In this document: in pieces, positions 12,001-23,700 of the stretch
Numbering within the stretch: position 1 is the stretch's first letter
Layout of the letters: every line of letters begins with the position of its first letter
NCBI GenBank assembly: GCA_945643635.1
Contig: CALZFC010000058.1
Coordinates: 2,169,001 to 2,233,000, forward strand
Reading direction: 5' to 3'
Length of the DNA: 64,000 nt
From: Allodiplogaster sudhausi
Lineage: Eukaryota; Nematoda; Chromadorea; Rhabditida; Diplogasteridae
Program-made: the position numbers and the translations under genes
The notes under the pieces: generated by a model
Seen by the model: the letters and a program-made list of their open reading frames with translations, nothing else
What the model was told of the DNA's origin: nothing
Databases searched by the model: none

Positions 12001-14773
12001 CTCTCCCTCAGCGGCGGACTTGGCCTCCTCGGTCTTTTTCTTCTCCGCATCGGCGGCAGCTTTCTTTGCCTCCTCGGCCTTCTTCTTCTCTGCCTCAGCG
12101 GCGGACTTGGCCTCCTCGGTCTTTTTCTTCTCCGCATCGGCGGCCTCGGTCTTTTTCTTCTCCGCATCGGCGGCAGCTTTCTTTGCCTCCTCGGCCTTCT
12201 TCTTCTCTGCCTCAGCGGCGGACTTGGCCTCCTCGGTCTTTTTCTTCTCCGCATCGGCGGCAGCTTTCTTTGCCTCCTCTACCTTCTTCTTCTCTCCCTC
12301 AGCGGCGGACTTGGCCTCCTCGGTCTTTTTCTTCTCTCCCTCAGCGGCGGACTTGGCCTCCTCGGTCTTTTTCTTCTCCGCTTCGGCGGCAGCTTTCTTT
12401 GCCTCCTCGGCCTTCTTCTTCTCTCCCTCAGCGGCGGACTTGGCCTCCTCGGTCTTTTTCTTCTCCGCATCGGCGGCAGCTTGCTTTGCCTCCTCGGCCT
12501 TCTTCTTCTCTCCCTCAGCGGCGGACTTGGCCTCCTCGGTCTTTTTCTTCTCCGCATCGGCGGCAGCTTTCTTTGCCTCCTCGGCCTTCTTCTTCTCTCC
12601 CTCAGCGGCGGACTTGGCCTCCTCGGTCTTTTTCTTCTCCGCATCGGCGGCAGCTTTCTTTGCCTCCTCGGCCTTCTTCTTCTCTGCCTCAGCGGCGGAC
12701 TTGGCCTCCTCGGTCTTTTTCTTCTCCGCATCGGCGGCCTCGGTCTTTTTCTTCTCCGCATCGGCGGCAGCTTTCTTTGCCTCCTCGGCCTTCTTCTTCT
12801 CTGCCTCAGCGGCGGACTTGGCCTCCTCGGTCTTTTTCTTCTCCGCATCGGCGGCAGCTTTCTTTGCCTCCTCTACCTTCTTCTTCTCTCCCTCAGCGGC
12901 GGACTTGGCCTCCTCGGTCTTTTTCTTCTCTCCCTCAGCGGCGGACTTGGCCTCCTCGGTCTTTTTCTTCTCCGCATCGGCGGCAGCTTTCTTTGCCTCC
13001 TCGGCCTTCTTCTTCTCTCCCTCAGCGGCGGACTTGGCCTCCTCGGTCTTTTTCTTCTCCGCATCGGCGGCAGCTTTCTTTGCCTCCTCGGCCTTCTTCT
13101 TCTCTGCCTCAGCGGCGGACTTGGCCTCCTCGGTCTTTTTCTTCTCCGCATCGGCGGCAGCTTTCTTTGCCTCCTCGGCCTTCTTCTTCTCTGCCTCAGC
13201 GGAAGACTTGGCCTCCTCCGCCTTCTTCTTCTCTGCCTCAGCGGCGGACTTGGCCTCCTCGGTCTTTTTCTTCTCCGCATCGGCGGCAGCTTTCTTTGCC
13301 TCCTCGGCCTTCTTCTTCTCTGCCTCAGCGGCGGACTTGGCCTCCTCGGTCTTTTTCTTCTCCGCTTCGGCGGCAGCTTTCTTTGCCTCCTCGGCCTTCT
13401 TCTTCTCTCCCTCAGCGGCGGACTTGGCCTCCTCGGTCTTTTTCTTCTCCGCATCGGCGGCAGCTTGCTTTGCCTCCTCGGCCTTCTTCTTCTCTCCCTC
13501 AGCGGCGGACTTGGCCTCCTCGGTCTTTTTCTTCTCCGCATCGGCGGCAGCTTTCTTTGCCTCCTCGGCCTTCTTCTTCTCTCCCTCAGCGGCGGACTTG
13601 GCCTCCTCGGTCTTTTTCTTCTCCGCATCGGCGGCAGCTTTCTTTGCCTCCTCGGCCTTCTTCTTCTCTGCCTCAGCGGCGGACTTGGCCTCCTCGGTCT
13701 TTTTCTTCTCCGCATCGGCGGCAGCTTTCTTTGCCTCCTCGGCCTTCTTCTTCTCTGCCTCAGCGGAAGACTTGGCCTCCTCCGCCTTCTTCTTCTCTGC
13801 CTCAGCGGCGGACTTGGCCTCCTCGGTCTTTTTCTTCTCCGCATCGGCGGCAGCTTTCTTTGCCTCCTCTACCTTCTTCTTCTCTCCCTCAGCGGCGGAC
13901 TTGGCCTCCTCGGTCTTTTTCTTCTCTCCCTCAGCGGCGGACTTGGCCTCCTCGGTCTTTTTCTTCTCCGCATCGGCGGCAGCTTTCTTTGCCTCCTCGG
14001 CCTTCTTCTTCTCTCCCTCAGCGGCGGACTTGGCCTCCTCTGTCTTTTTCTTCTCCGCATCGGCGGCAGCTTTCTTTGCCTCCTCGGCCTTCTTCTTCTC
14101 TCCCTCAGCGGCGGACTTTGCCTCCTCGGCCTTCTTCTTCTCTCCCTCAGCGGTAGACTTGGCCTCCTCCGCCTTCTTTTTCTCCGCATCGGCGGCAGCT
14201 TTCTTACCCTCCTCGGTCTTTTTCTTCTCTCCCTCAGCGGCGGACTTGGCCTCCTCGGTCTTTTTCTTCTCCGCATCGGCGGCAGCTTTCTTTGCCTCCT
14301 CGGCCTTCTTCTTCTCTCCCTCAGCGGCGGACTTGGCCTCCTCTGTCTTTTTCTTCTCCGCATCGGCGGCAGCTTTCTTTGCCTCCTCGGCCTTCTTCTT
14401 CTCTCCCTCAGCGGCGGACTTTGCCTCCTCGGCCTTCTTCTTCTCTCCCTCAGCGGTAGACTTGGCCTCCTCCGCCTTCTTTTTCTCCGCATCGGCGGCA
14501 GCTTTCTTACCCTCCTCGGCCTTCTTCTTCTCTCCCTCAGCGGCGGACTTGGCCTCCTCGGCCTTCTTCTTCTCTGCCTCAGCGGCGGACTTGGCCTCCT
14601 CGGTCTTTTTCTTCTCCGCATCGGCGGCAGCTTTCTTACCCTCCTCGGCCTTCTTCTTCTCTGCCTCAGCGGCGGACTTGGCCTCCTCGGCCTTCTTCTT
14701 CTCGGCATCGGCGGCAGCTTTCTTTGCCTCCTCGGCATTCTTCTTCTCTGCCTCAGCTGTAGACTTGGCCTCT
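1..14773 (-). CDS. K/E/A-rich helical repeat region (second part of the giant exon), runs off the left edge
   Basis: Continues the same exon after GEESVEEAKSTAEAEKK at about 14773. The unit is 29 residues (87 bp), made of a 15-mer AEEAKKAAADAEKKK and a 14-mer of the TEEAKSAAEAEKKK type, with occasional extra 14-mers (AEEAKSSAEAEKKK) and short TEAADAEKKK truncations. There is no Pro or Gly over long runs, and Glu and Lys are spaced i to i+4, so a long single alpha helix or coiled coil is expected. It resembles TolA-like low-complexity helices by composition only. Four single-base losses break the frame: T run 7479-7482, about 1822, 1380/1381, and T run 1254-1257. The last three sum to three bases and restore the frame. 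Confidence 0.78.
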
Positions 14774-17700
14774 TCGACGCTCTCTTCACCCAACTCGGGT
14801 TTCTTCTCCTGTTCAACCTGCTTGAGCTCGACAGGCTTGTCATCGACTTGTTTTGCCTCCTCGACTGGTGCTTCTGGCTTCTTTTCGATGGTCTCTTTCT
14901 TCTCCTGTTCAACCTGCTTGAGCTCGACAGGATTGTCGTCGACCTGCTTTGCCTCCTCGACTGGTGCTTCTGGCTTCTTTTCTACGGTCTCTGCAGCCAG
15001 CTCGGGTTTCTTCTCCAGTTCAACCTGCTTGAGCTCGACCGGCTTGTCATCGATCTGCTTTACCTCCTCGACTGGTGCTTCTGGTTTCTTTTCGACATTC
15101 TCTTCAGCCAAGTCGGTTTTCTTCTCTTGTTCAACTTGCTTGAGCTCGACAGGCTGGTCATCGACCTGTTTTGCATCCTCGTCTGGTGCTTCTGGCTTCT
15201 TTTCTACGGTTTCTTCAGCCAGCTCGGTATTCTTCTCTTGTTCAACCTGCTTGAGCTCGACAGGCTTGTCATCGACCTGCTTTGCCTCCTCGACTGGTGC
15301 TTCTGGCTTCTTTTCAACGGTCTCTTCAGCCAGCCCAGTTTTCTTCTCCTGTTCAACCTGCTTGAGCTCGACAGGCTTGACATCGAACTGCTTTGCCTCC
15401 TCGACTGGTGCTTCTGGCTTCCTTTCGACGGTGTCTTCAGCCAGCTCGGTTTTCTTCTCCTGTTCAACCTGCTTGAGCTCGACAGGCTTGACATCGACCT
15501 GCTTTGCCTCCTCGACTGGTGCTTCTGGCTTCCTTTCGACGGTGTCTACAGCCAGCTCGGTTTTCATCTCCTGTTCAACCAACTTGATCTCGACAGGCTT
15601 GTCATCGACCTGCTTTGCCTCCTCGACTGGTGCTTCTGGCTTCATTTCGACGGTCACTTCAGCCAGCTCGGTTTTCTTCTCCTGTTCAACATGCTTGAGC
15701 TCGACAGCCTTGTCATCGACCTGCTTTGCCTCCTCGACTGGTGCTTCTGGCTTCCTTTCGACGGTCTCTTCAGCCAGCTCGGTTTTCTTCTCTTGTTCAA
15801 CTTGCTTGAGCTCGACAGGCTGGTCATCGACCTGTTTTGCATCCTCGTCTGGTGCTTCTGGCTTCTTTTCGACGGTCTCTTCAGCCAACTCGGGTTTCTT
15901 CTCCTGTTCAAAGTGCTTGAGCTCGACAGGCTTGTCATCGACCTGCTTTGCCTCCTCGACTGGTGCTTCTGGCTTCTTTTCGACGGTCTCTTCAGCCAGC
16001 TCGGTTTTCTTCTCTTGTTCAACCTGCTTGAGCTCGACAGGCTTGTCATCGACCTGCTTTGCCTCCTCGACTGGTGCTTCTGGCTTCTTTTCGACGGTCT
16101 CTTCAGCCAACTCGGGTTTCTTCTCCTGCTCAACCTGCTTGAGCTCGACAGGCTTGTCATCGACCTGCTTTGCCACCTCGACTGGTGCTTCTGGCTTCTT
16201 TTCGACGGTCTCTTCAGCCAACTCGTTTTTCTTCTCCTGTTCAACCTGCATTAGCTCGACAGGGTTGTCATCGACCTGTTTTGCCTCCTCGACTGGTGCT
16301 TCTGTCTTCTTTTCGACTGTCTCTTCAGCCAACTCGGGTTTCTTCTCCTGTTCAACCTGCTTGAGCTCGACAGGCTTGTCATCGACCTGTTTTGCCTCCT
16401 CGACTGGTGCTTCTGTCTTCTTTTCGACTGTCTCTTCAGCCAACTCGGGTTTCTTCTCCTGTTCAACCTGCTTGAGCTCGACAGGCTTGTCATCGACCTG
16501 CTTTGCCTCCTCGACTATTGCTTCTGGCTTCTTTTCGACGGTCTCTTCAGCCAACTCGGGTTTGTTCTCCTGTTCAACCTGCTTGAGCTCGACAGGCTTG
16601 TCATCGACCTGCTTTCCCACATCCACTGGTGATTCCTGTTTCTCTTCTTCATTTCTTGCTGGTGCCGATTCCTCAGGTTTCCCTGGCGCCTGTCGAATCT
16701 TCTTCAAGTCGAATCCAGTAAATTCATAACTGTCAACAAGTACTTCGACTTCAATTGATGAGAACAGATGGGGTTTGCTGAAAAGAAGATCTACTTCATC
16801 CTCAGTCTTTCCAATTTTCTCTGCGACCGAAACTTCTTCTTTTTGCATCAACTTCTCATCAGTCGCTATCTCGGGGTTTCTTGAACCTGCTCAGGTTTTA
16901 TTGCCTGTTCTGTCGGCAGACTCTCGACAGGCTTGTCATCGACCTGCTTTGCCTCCTCGACTGGTGCTTCTGGCTTCTTTTCGACGGTCTCTTCAGCCAA
17001 CTCGGGTTTCTTCTCCTGTTCAACCTGCTTGAGCTCGACAGGCTTGTCATCGACCTGGTTTGCTCCCTCGACTGGTGCTTCTGGCTTCTTTTCGACGGTC
17101 TCTTCAGCCAACTCGGGTTTCTTCTCCTGTTCAAAGTGCTTGAGCTCGACAGGCTTGTCATCGACCTGCTTTGCCACATCCACTGGTGATTCCTGTTTCT
17201 CTTCTTCATTTCTTGCTGGTGCCGATTCCTCAGGTTTCCCTGGCGCCTGTCGAATCTTCTTCAAGTCGAATCCAGTAAATTCGTAACTGTCAACAAGTAC
17301 TTCGACTTCAATTGATGAGAACAGATGGGGTTTGCTGAAAAGAAGATCTACTTCAGCCTCAGTCTTTCCAATTTTCTCTGCGACCGAAACTTCTTCTTTT
17401 TGCATCAACTTCTCATCAGTCGCTATCTCGGGGGTTTCTTGAACCTGCTCAGGTTTTATTGCCTGTTCTGTCGGCAGACTCTCGACAGGCTTGTCATCGA
17501 CCTGCTTTGCCTCCTCGACTGGTGCTTCTGGCTTCTTTTCGACGGTCTCTTCAGCCAACTCGGGTTTCTTCTCCTGTTCAACCTGCTTGAGCTCGACAGG
17601 CTTGTCATCGACCTGCTTTGCCTCCTCGACTGGTGCTTCTGGCTTCTTTTCGACGGTCTCTTCAGCCAACTCGGGTTTCTTCTCCTGTTCAACCTGCTTG

Positions 17701-20700
17701 AGCTCGACAGGCTTGTCATCGACCTGGTTTGCCCCCTCGACTGGTGCTTCTGGCTTCTTTTCGACGGTCTCTTCAGCCAACTCGGGTTTCTTCTCCTGTT
17801 CAAAGTGCTTGAGCTCGACAGGCTTGTCATCGACCTGTTTTGCCTCCTCCACTGGTGATTCCTGTTTCTCTTCTTCATTTCTTGCTGGTGCCTTTTCCTC
17901 AGGTTTCCCTGGCGCCTGTCGAATCTTCTTCAAGTCGAATCCAGTAAATTCGTAACTGTCAACAAGTACTTCGACTTCAATTGATGAGAACAGATGGGGT
18001 TTGCTGAAAAGAAGATCTACTTCAGCCTCAGTCTTTCCAATTTTCTCTGCGACCGAAACTTCTTCTTTTTGCATCAACTTCTCGTCAGTCGCTATCTCGG
18101 GGGTTTCTTGAACCTGCTCAGGTTTTATTGCCTGTTCTGTCGGCAGACTCTCTACAGGCTTCTCATCGACCTGCTTTGCCTCCTCGACTGGTGCTTCTGG
18201 CTTCTTTTCGACGGTCTCTTCAGCCAACTCGGGTTTCTTCTCCTGTTCAACCTTCTTGAGCTCGTCAGGCTTGTCATCGACCTGCTTTGCCTCCTCGACT
18301 GGTGCCTTTGGCTTCTTTTCGACGGTCTCTTCTGCCAACTCGGGTTTCTTCTCCTGTTCAACCTGCTTGAGCTCGACAGGCTTGTCACCGACTTGTTCTA
18401 CCTCCTCGACTGGTGCTTCTGGCTTCTTCTCGACGGTCTCTTCAGCCAGCTCGGTTTTCTTCTCTTGTTCAACCTGCTTGAGCTCGACAGGCTTGTCATC
18501 GACCTGCTTTGCCTCCTCGACTGGTGCTTCTGGCTTCATTTCGACGGTCTCTTCAGCCAACTCGGGTTTCTTCTCCTGTTCAACCTTCTTGAGCTCGTCA
18601 GGCTTGTCATCGACCTGCTTTGCCTCCTCGACTGGTGCTTCTGGCTTCTTTTCGACGGTCTCTTCAGCCAACTCGGGTTTCTTCTCCTGTTCAAAGTGCT
18701 TGAGCTCGACAGGCTTGTCAGCGACCTGTTTTGCCTCCTCCACTGGTGATTCCTGTTTCTCTTCTTCATTTCTTGCTGGTGCCTTTTCCTCAGGTTTCCC
18801 TGGCGCCTGTCGAATCTTCTTCAAGTCGAATCCAGTAAATTCGTAACTGTCAACAAGTACTTCGACTTCAATTGATGAGAACAGATGGGGTTTGCTGAAA
18901 AGAAGATCTACTTCAGCCTCAGTCTTTCCAATTTTCTCTGCGACCGAAACTTCTTCTTTTTGCATCAACTTCTCATCAGTCGCTATCTCGGGGGTTTCTT
19001 GAACCTGCTCAGGTTTTATTGCCTGTTCTGTCGGCAGACTCTCTACAGGCTTGTCTTCGACCTGCTTTGCCTCCTCGACTGGTGCTTCTGGCTTCTTTTC
19101 GACGGTCTCTTCAGCCAACTCGGGTTTCTTCTCCTGTTCAACCTTCTTGAGCTCGTCAGGCTTGTCATCGACCTGCTTTGCCTCCTCGACTGGTGCCTTT
19201 GGCTTCTTTTCGACGGTCTCTTCTGCCAACTCGGGTTTCTTCTCCTGTTCAACCTGCTTGAGCTCGACAGGCTTGTCATCGACCTGCTTTGCCTCCTCGA
19301 CTATTGTTTCTGGCGTCTTTTCGACGGTCTCTTCAGCCAACTCGGGTTTCTTCTCCTGCTCAACCTGCTTGAGCTCGACAGGCTTGTCACCGACTTGTTC
19401 TACCTCCTCGACTGGTGCTTCTGGCTTCTTCTCGACGGTCTCTTCAGCCAGCTCGGTTTTCTTCTCTTGTTCAACCTGCTTGAGCTCGACAGGCTTGTCA
19501 TCGACCTGCTTTGCCTCCTCGACTGGTGCTTCTGGCTTCATTTCGACGGTCTCTTCAGCCAACTCGGGTTTCTTCTCCTGTTCAACCTTCTTGAGCTCGT
19601 CAGGCTTGTCATCGACCTGCTTTGCCTCCTCGACTGGTGCCTTTGGCTTCTTTTCGACGGTCTCTTCTGCCAACTCGGGTTTCTTCTCCTGTTCAACCTG
19701 CTTGAGCTCGTCAGGCTTGTCATCGACTTGCTTTGTCTCCTCGACTGGTGCTTCTGGCTTCTTTTCGACGGTCTCTTCAGCCAACTCGGGTTTCTTCTCC
19801 TGTTCAACCTGCTTGAGCTCGTCAGGCTTGTCATCGACTTGCTTTGTCTCCTCGACTGGTGCTTCTGGCTTCTTTTCGACGGTCTCTTCAGCCAACTCGG
19901 GTTTCTTCTCCTGTTCAACCTGCTTGAGCTCGACAGGCTTGTCATCGACCTGCTTTGCCTCCTCGACTGGTGCTTCTGGCTTCTTTTCGACGGTCTCTTC
20001 TGCCAACTCGGGTTTCTTCTCCTGTTCAACCTGCTTGAGCTCGACAGGCTTGTCATCGACCTGCTTTGCCCCCTCGACTGGTGCTTCTGGCTTCTTTTCG
20101 ACGGTCTCTTCAGCCAACTCATGTTTCTTCTCCTGTTCAACCTGCTTGAGCTCGACAGGCTTGTCATCGACCTGCTTTGTCACATCCACTGGTGATTCCT
20201 GTTTCTCTTCTTCATTTCTTGCTGGTGCCGATTCCTCAGGTTTCCCTGGCGCCTGTCGAATCTTCTTCAAGTCGAATCCAGTAAATTCATAACTGTCAAC
20301 AAGTACTTCGACTTCAATTGATGAGAACAGATGGGGTTTGCTGAAAAGAAGATCTACTTCAGCCTCAGTCTTTCCAATTTTCTCTGCGACCGAAACTTCT
20401 TCTTTTTGCATCAACTTCTCATCAGTCGCTATCTCGGGGGTTTCTTGAACCTGCTCAGGTTTTATTGCCTGTTCTGTCGGCAGACTCTCGACAGGCTTGT
20501 CATCGACCTGCTTTGCCTCCTCGACTGGTGCTTCTGGCTTCTTTTCGACGGTCTCTTCAGCCAACTCGGGTTTCTTCTCCCGTTCAACCTGCTTGAGCTC
20601 GACAGGCTTGTCATCGACCTGCTTTGCCTCCTCGACTGGTGCTTCTGGCTTCTTTTCGACGGTCTCTTCAGCCAACTCGGGTTTCTTCTCCTGTTCAACC

Positions 20701-23700
20701 TGCTTGAGCTCGACAGGCTTGTCATCGACCTGCTTTGCCTCCTCGACTGGTGCTTCTGGATTCATTTCGACGGTCTCTTCAGCCAACTCGGGTTTCTTCT
20801 CCTGTTCAACCTTCTTGAGCTCGTCAGGCTTGTCATCGACCTGCTTTGCCTCCTCGACTGGTGCTTCTGGCTTCTTCTCGACGGTCTCTTCAGCCAGCTC
20901 GGTTTTCTTCTCTTGTTCAACCTGTTTGAGCTCGACAGGCTTGTCATCGACCTGCTTTGCCTCCTCGACTGGTGCTTCTGGCTTCATTTCGACGGTCTCT
21001 TCAGCCAACTCGGGTTTCTTCTCCTGTTCAACCTTCTTGAGCTCGTCAGGCTTGTCATCGACCTGCTTTGCCTCCTCGACTGGTGCTTCTGGCTTCTTTT
21101 CGACGGTCTCTTCAGCCAACTCGGGTTTCTTCTCCTGTTCAACCTGCTTGAGCTCGTCAGGCTTGTCATCGACCTGCTTTGCCTCCTCGACTGGTGCCTT
21201 TGGCTTCTTTTCGACGGTCTCTTCTGCCAACTCGGGTTTCTTCTCCTGTTCAACCTGCTTGAGCTCGACAGGCTTGTCATCGACCTGCTTTGCCTCCTCG
21301 ACTATTGCTTCTGGCGTCTTTTCGACGGTCTCTTCAGCCAACTCGGGTTTCTTCTCCTGCTCAACCTGCTTGAGCTCGACAGGCTTGTCACCGACTTGTT
21401 CTACCTCCTCGACTGGTGCTTCTGGCTTCTTCTCGACGGTCTCTTCAGCCAGCTCGGTTTTCTTCTCTTGTTCAACTTGCTTGAGCTCGACAGGCTTGTC
21501 ATCGACCTGCTTTGCCTCCTCGACTGGTGCTTCTGGCTTCATTTCGACGGTCTCTTCAGCCAACTCGGGTTTCTTCTCCTGTTCAACCTTCTTGAGCTCG
21601 TCAGGCTTGTCATCGACCTGCTTTGCCTCCTCGACTGGTGCTTCTGGCTTCTTTTCGACGGTCTCTTCAGCCAACTCGGGTTTCTTCTCCTGTTCAACCT
21701 GCTTGAGCTCGACAGGCTTGTCATCGACCTGCTTTGCCTCCTCGACTGGTGCTTCTGGCTTCTTTTCGACGGTCTCTTCTGCCAACTCGGGTTTCTTCTC
21801 CTGTTCAACCTGCTTGAGCTCGACAGGCTTGTCATCGACCTGCTTTGCCCCCTCGACTGGTGCTTCTGGCTTCTTTTCGACGGTCTCTTCAGCCAACTCA
21901 TGTTTCTTCTCCTGTTCAACCTGCTTGAGCTCGACAGGCTTGTCATCGACCTGCTTTGTCACATCCACTGGTGATTCCTGTTTCTCTTCTTCATTTCTTG
22001 CTGGTGCCGATTCCTCAGGTTTCCCTGGCGCCTGTCGAATCTTCTTCAAGTCGAATCCAGTAAATTCATAACTGTCAACAAGTACTTCGACTTCAATTGA
22101 TGAGAACAGATGGGGTTTGCTGAAAAGAAGATCTACTTCAGCCTCAGTCTTTCCAATTTTCTCTGCGACCGAAACTTCTTCTTTTTGCATCAACTTCTCA
22201 TCAGTCGCTATCTCGGGGGTATCTTGAACCTGCTCAGGTTTTATTGCCTGTTCTGTCGGCAGACTCTCGACAGGCTTGTCATCGACCTGCTTTGCCTCCT
22301 CGACTGGTGCTTCTGGCTTCTTTTCGACGGTCTCTTCAGCCAACTCGGGTTTCTTCTCCTGTTCAACCTGCTTGAGCTCGACAGGCTTGTCATCGACCTG
22401 CTTTGCCTCCTCGACTGGTGCTTCTGGCTTCATTTCGACGGTCTCTTCAGCCAACTCGGGTTTCTTCTCCTGTTCAACCTTCTTGAGCTCGTCAGGCTTG
22501 TCATCGACCTGCTTTGCCTCCTCGACTGGTGCTTCTGGCTTCTTTTCGACGGTCTCTTCAGCCAACTCGGGTTTCTTCTCCTGTTCAACCTTCTTGAGCT
22601 CGTCAGGCTTGTCATCGACCTGCTTTGCCTCCTCGACTGGTGCTTCTGGCTTCTTCTCGACGGTCTCTTCAGCCAGCTCGGTTTTCTTCTCTTGTTCAAC
22701 CTGCTTGAGCTCGACAGGCTTGTCATCGACCTGCTTTGCCTCCTCGACTGGTGCTTCTGGCTTCATTTCGACGGTCTCTTCAGCCAACTCGGGTTTCTTC
22801 TCCTGTTCAACCTTCTTGAGCTCGTCAGGCTTGTCATCGACCTGCTTTGCCTCCTCGACTGGTGCTTCTGGCTTCTTTTCGACGGTCTCTTCAGCCAACT
22901 CGGGTTTCTTCTCCTGTTCAACCTGCTTGAGCTCGTCAGGCTTGTCATCGACCTGCTTTGCCTCCTCGACTGGTGCCTTTGGCTTCTTTTCGACGGTCTC
23001 TTCTGCCAACTCGGGTTTCTTCTCCTGTTCAACCTGCTTGAGCTCGACAGGCTTGTCATCGACCTGCTTTGCCTCCTCGACTATTGCTTCTGGCGTCTTT
23101 TCGACGGTCTCTTCAGCCAACTCGGGTTTCTTCTCCTGCTCAACCTGCTTGAGCTCGACAGGCTTGTCACCGACTTGTTCTACCTCCTCGACTGGTGCTT
23201 CTGGCTTCTTCTCGACGGTCTCTTCAGCCAGCTCGGTTTTCTTCTCTTGTTCAACTTGCTTGAGCTCGACAGGCTTGTCATCGACCTGCTTTGCCTCCTC
23301 GACTGGTGCTTCTGGCTTCATTTCGACGGTCTCTTCAGCCAACTCGGGTTTCTTCTCCTGTTCAACCTTCTTGAGCTCGTCAGGCTTGTCATCGACCTGC
23401 TTTGCCTCCTCGACTGGTGCTTCTGGCTTCTTTTCGACGGTCTCTTCAGCCAACTCGGGTTTCTTCTCCTGTTCAACCTGCTTGAGCTCGACAGGCTTGT
23501 CATCGACCTGCTTTGCCTCCTCGACTGGTGCTTCTGGCTTCTTTTCGACGGTCTCTTCTGCCAACTCGGGTTTCTTCTCCTGTTCAACCTGCTTGAGCTC
23601 GACAGGCTTGTCATCGACCTGCTTTGCCCCCTCGACTGGTGCTTCTGGCTTCTTTTCGACGGTCTCTTCAGCCAACTCATGTTTCTTCTCCTGTTCAACC

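Noticed and set aside
1..14773. Bacterial TolA-like protein or bacterial origin
   Set aside because: The K/E/A repeats resemble TolA domain II by composition only. The same exon is spliced to eukaryotic Ig exons with GT-AG introns.
31..16254. Plus-strand open frames of over 5,000 codons through the repeat arrays
   Set aside because: They are antisense shadows. Repeat units are multiples of three and lack stops in most frames on both strands. The plus translations are Leu/Phe/Ser/Arg-rich repeats with no domains, while the minus frame splices in phase to ten Ig domains.
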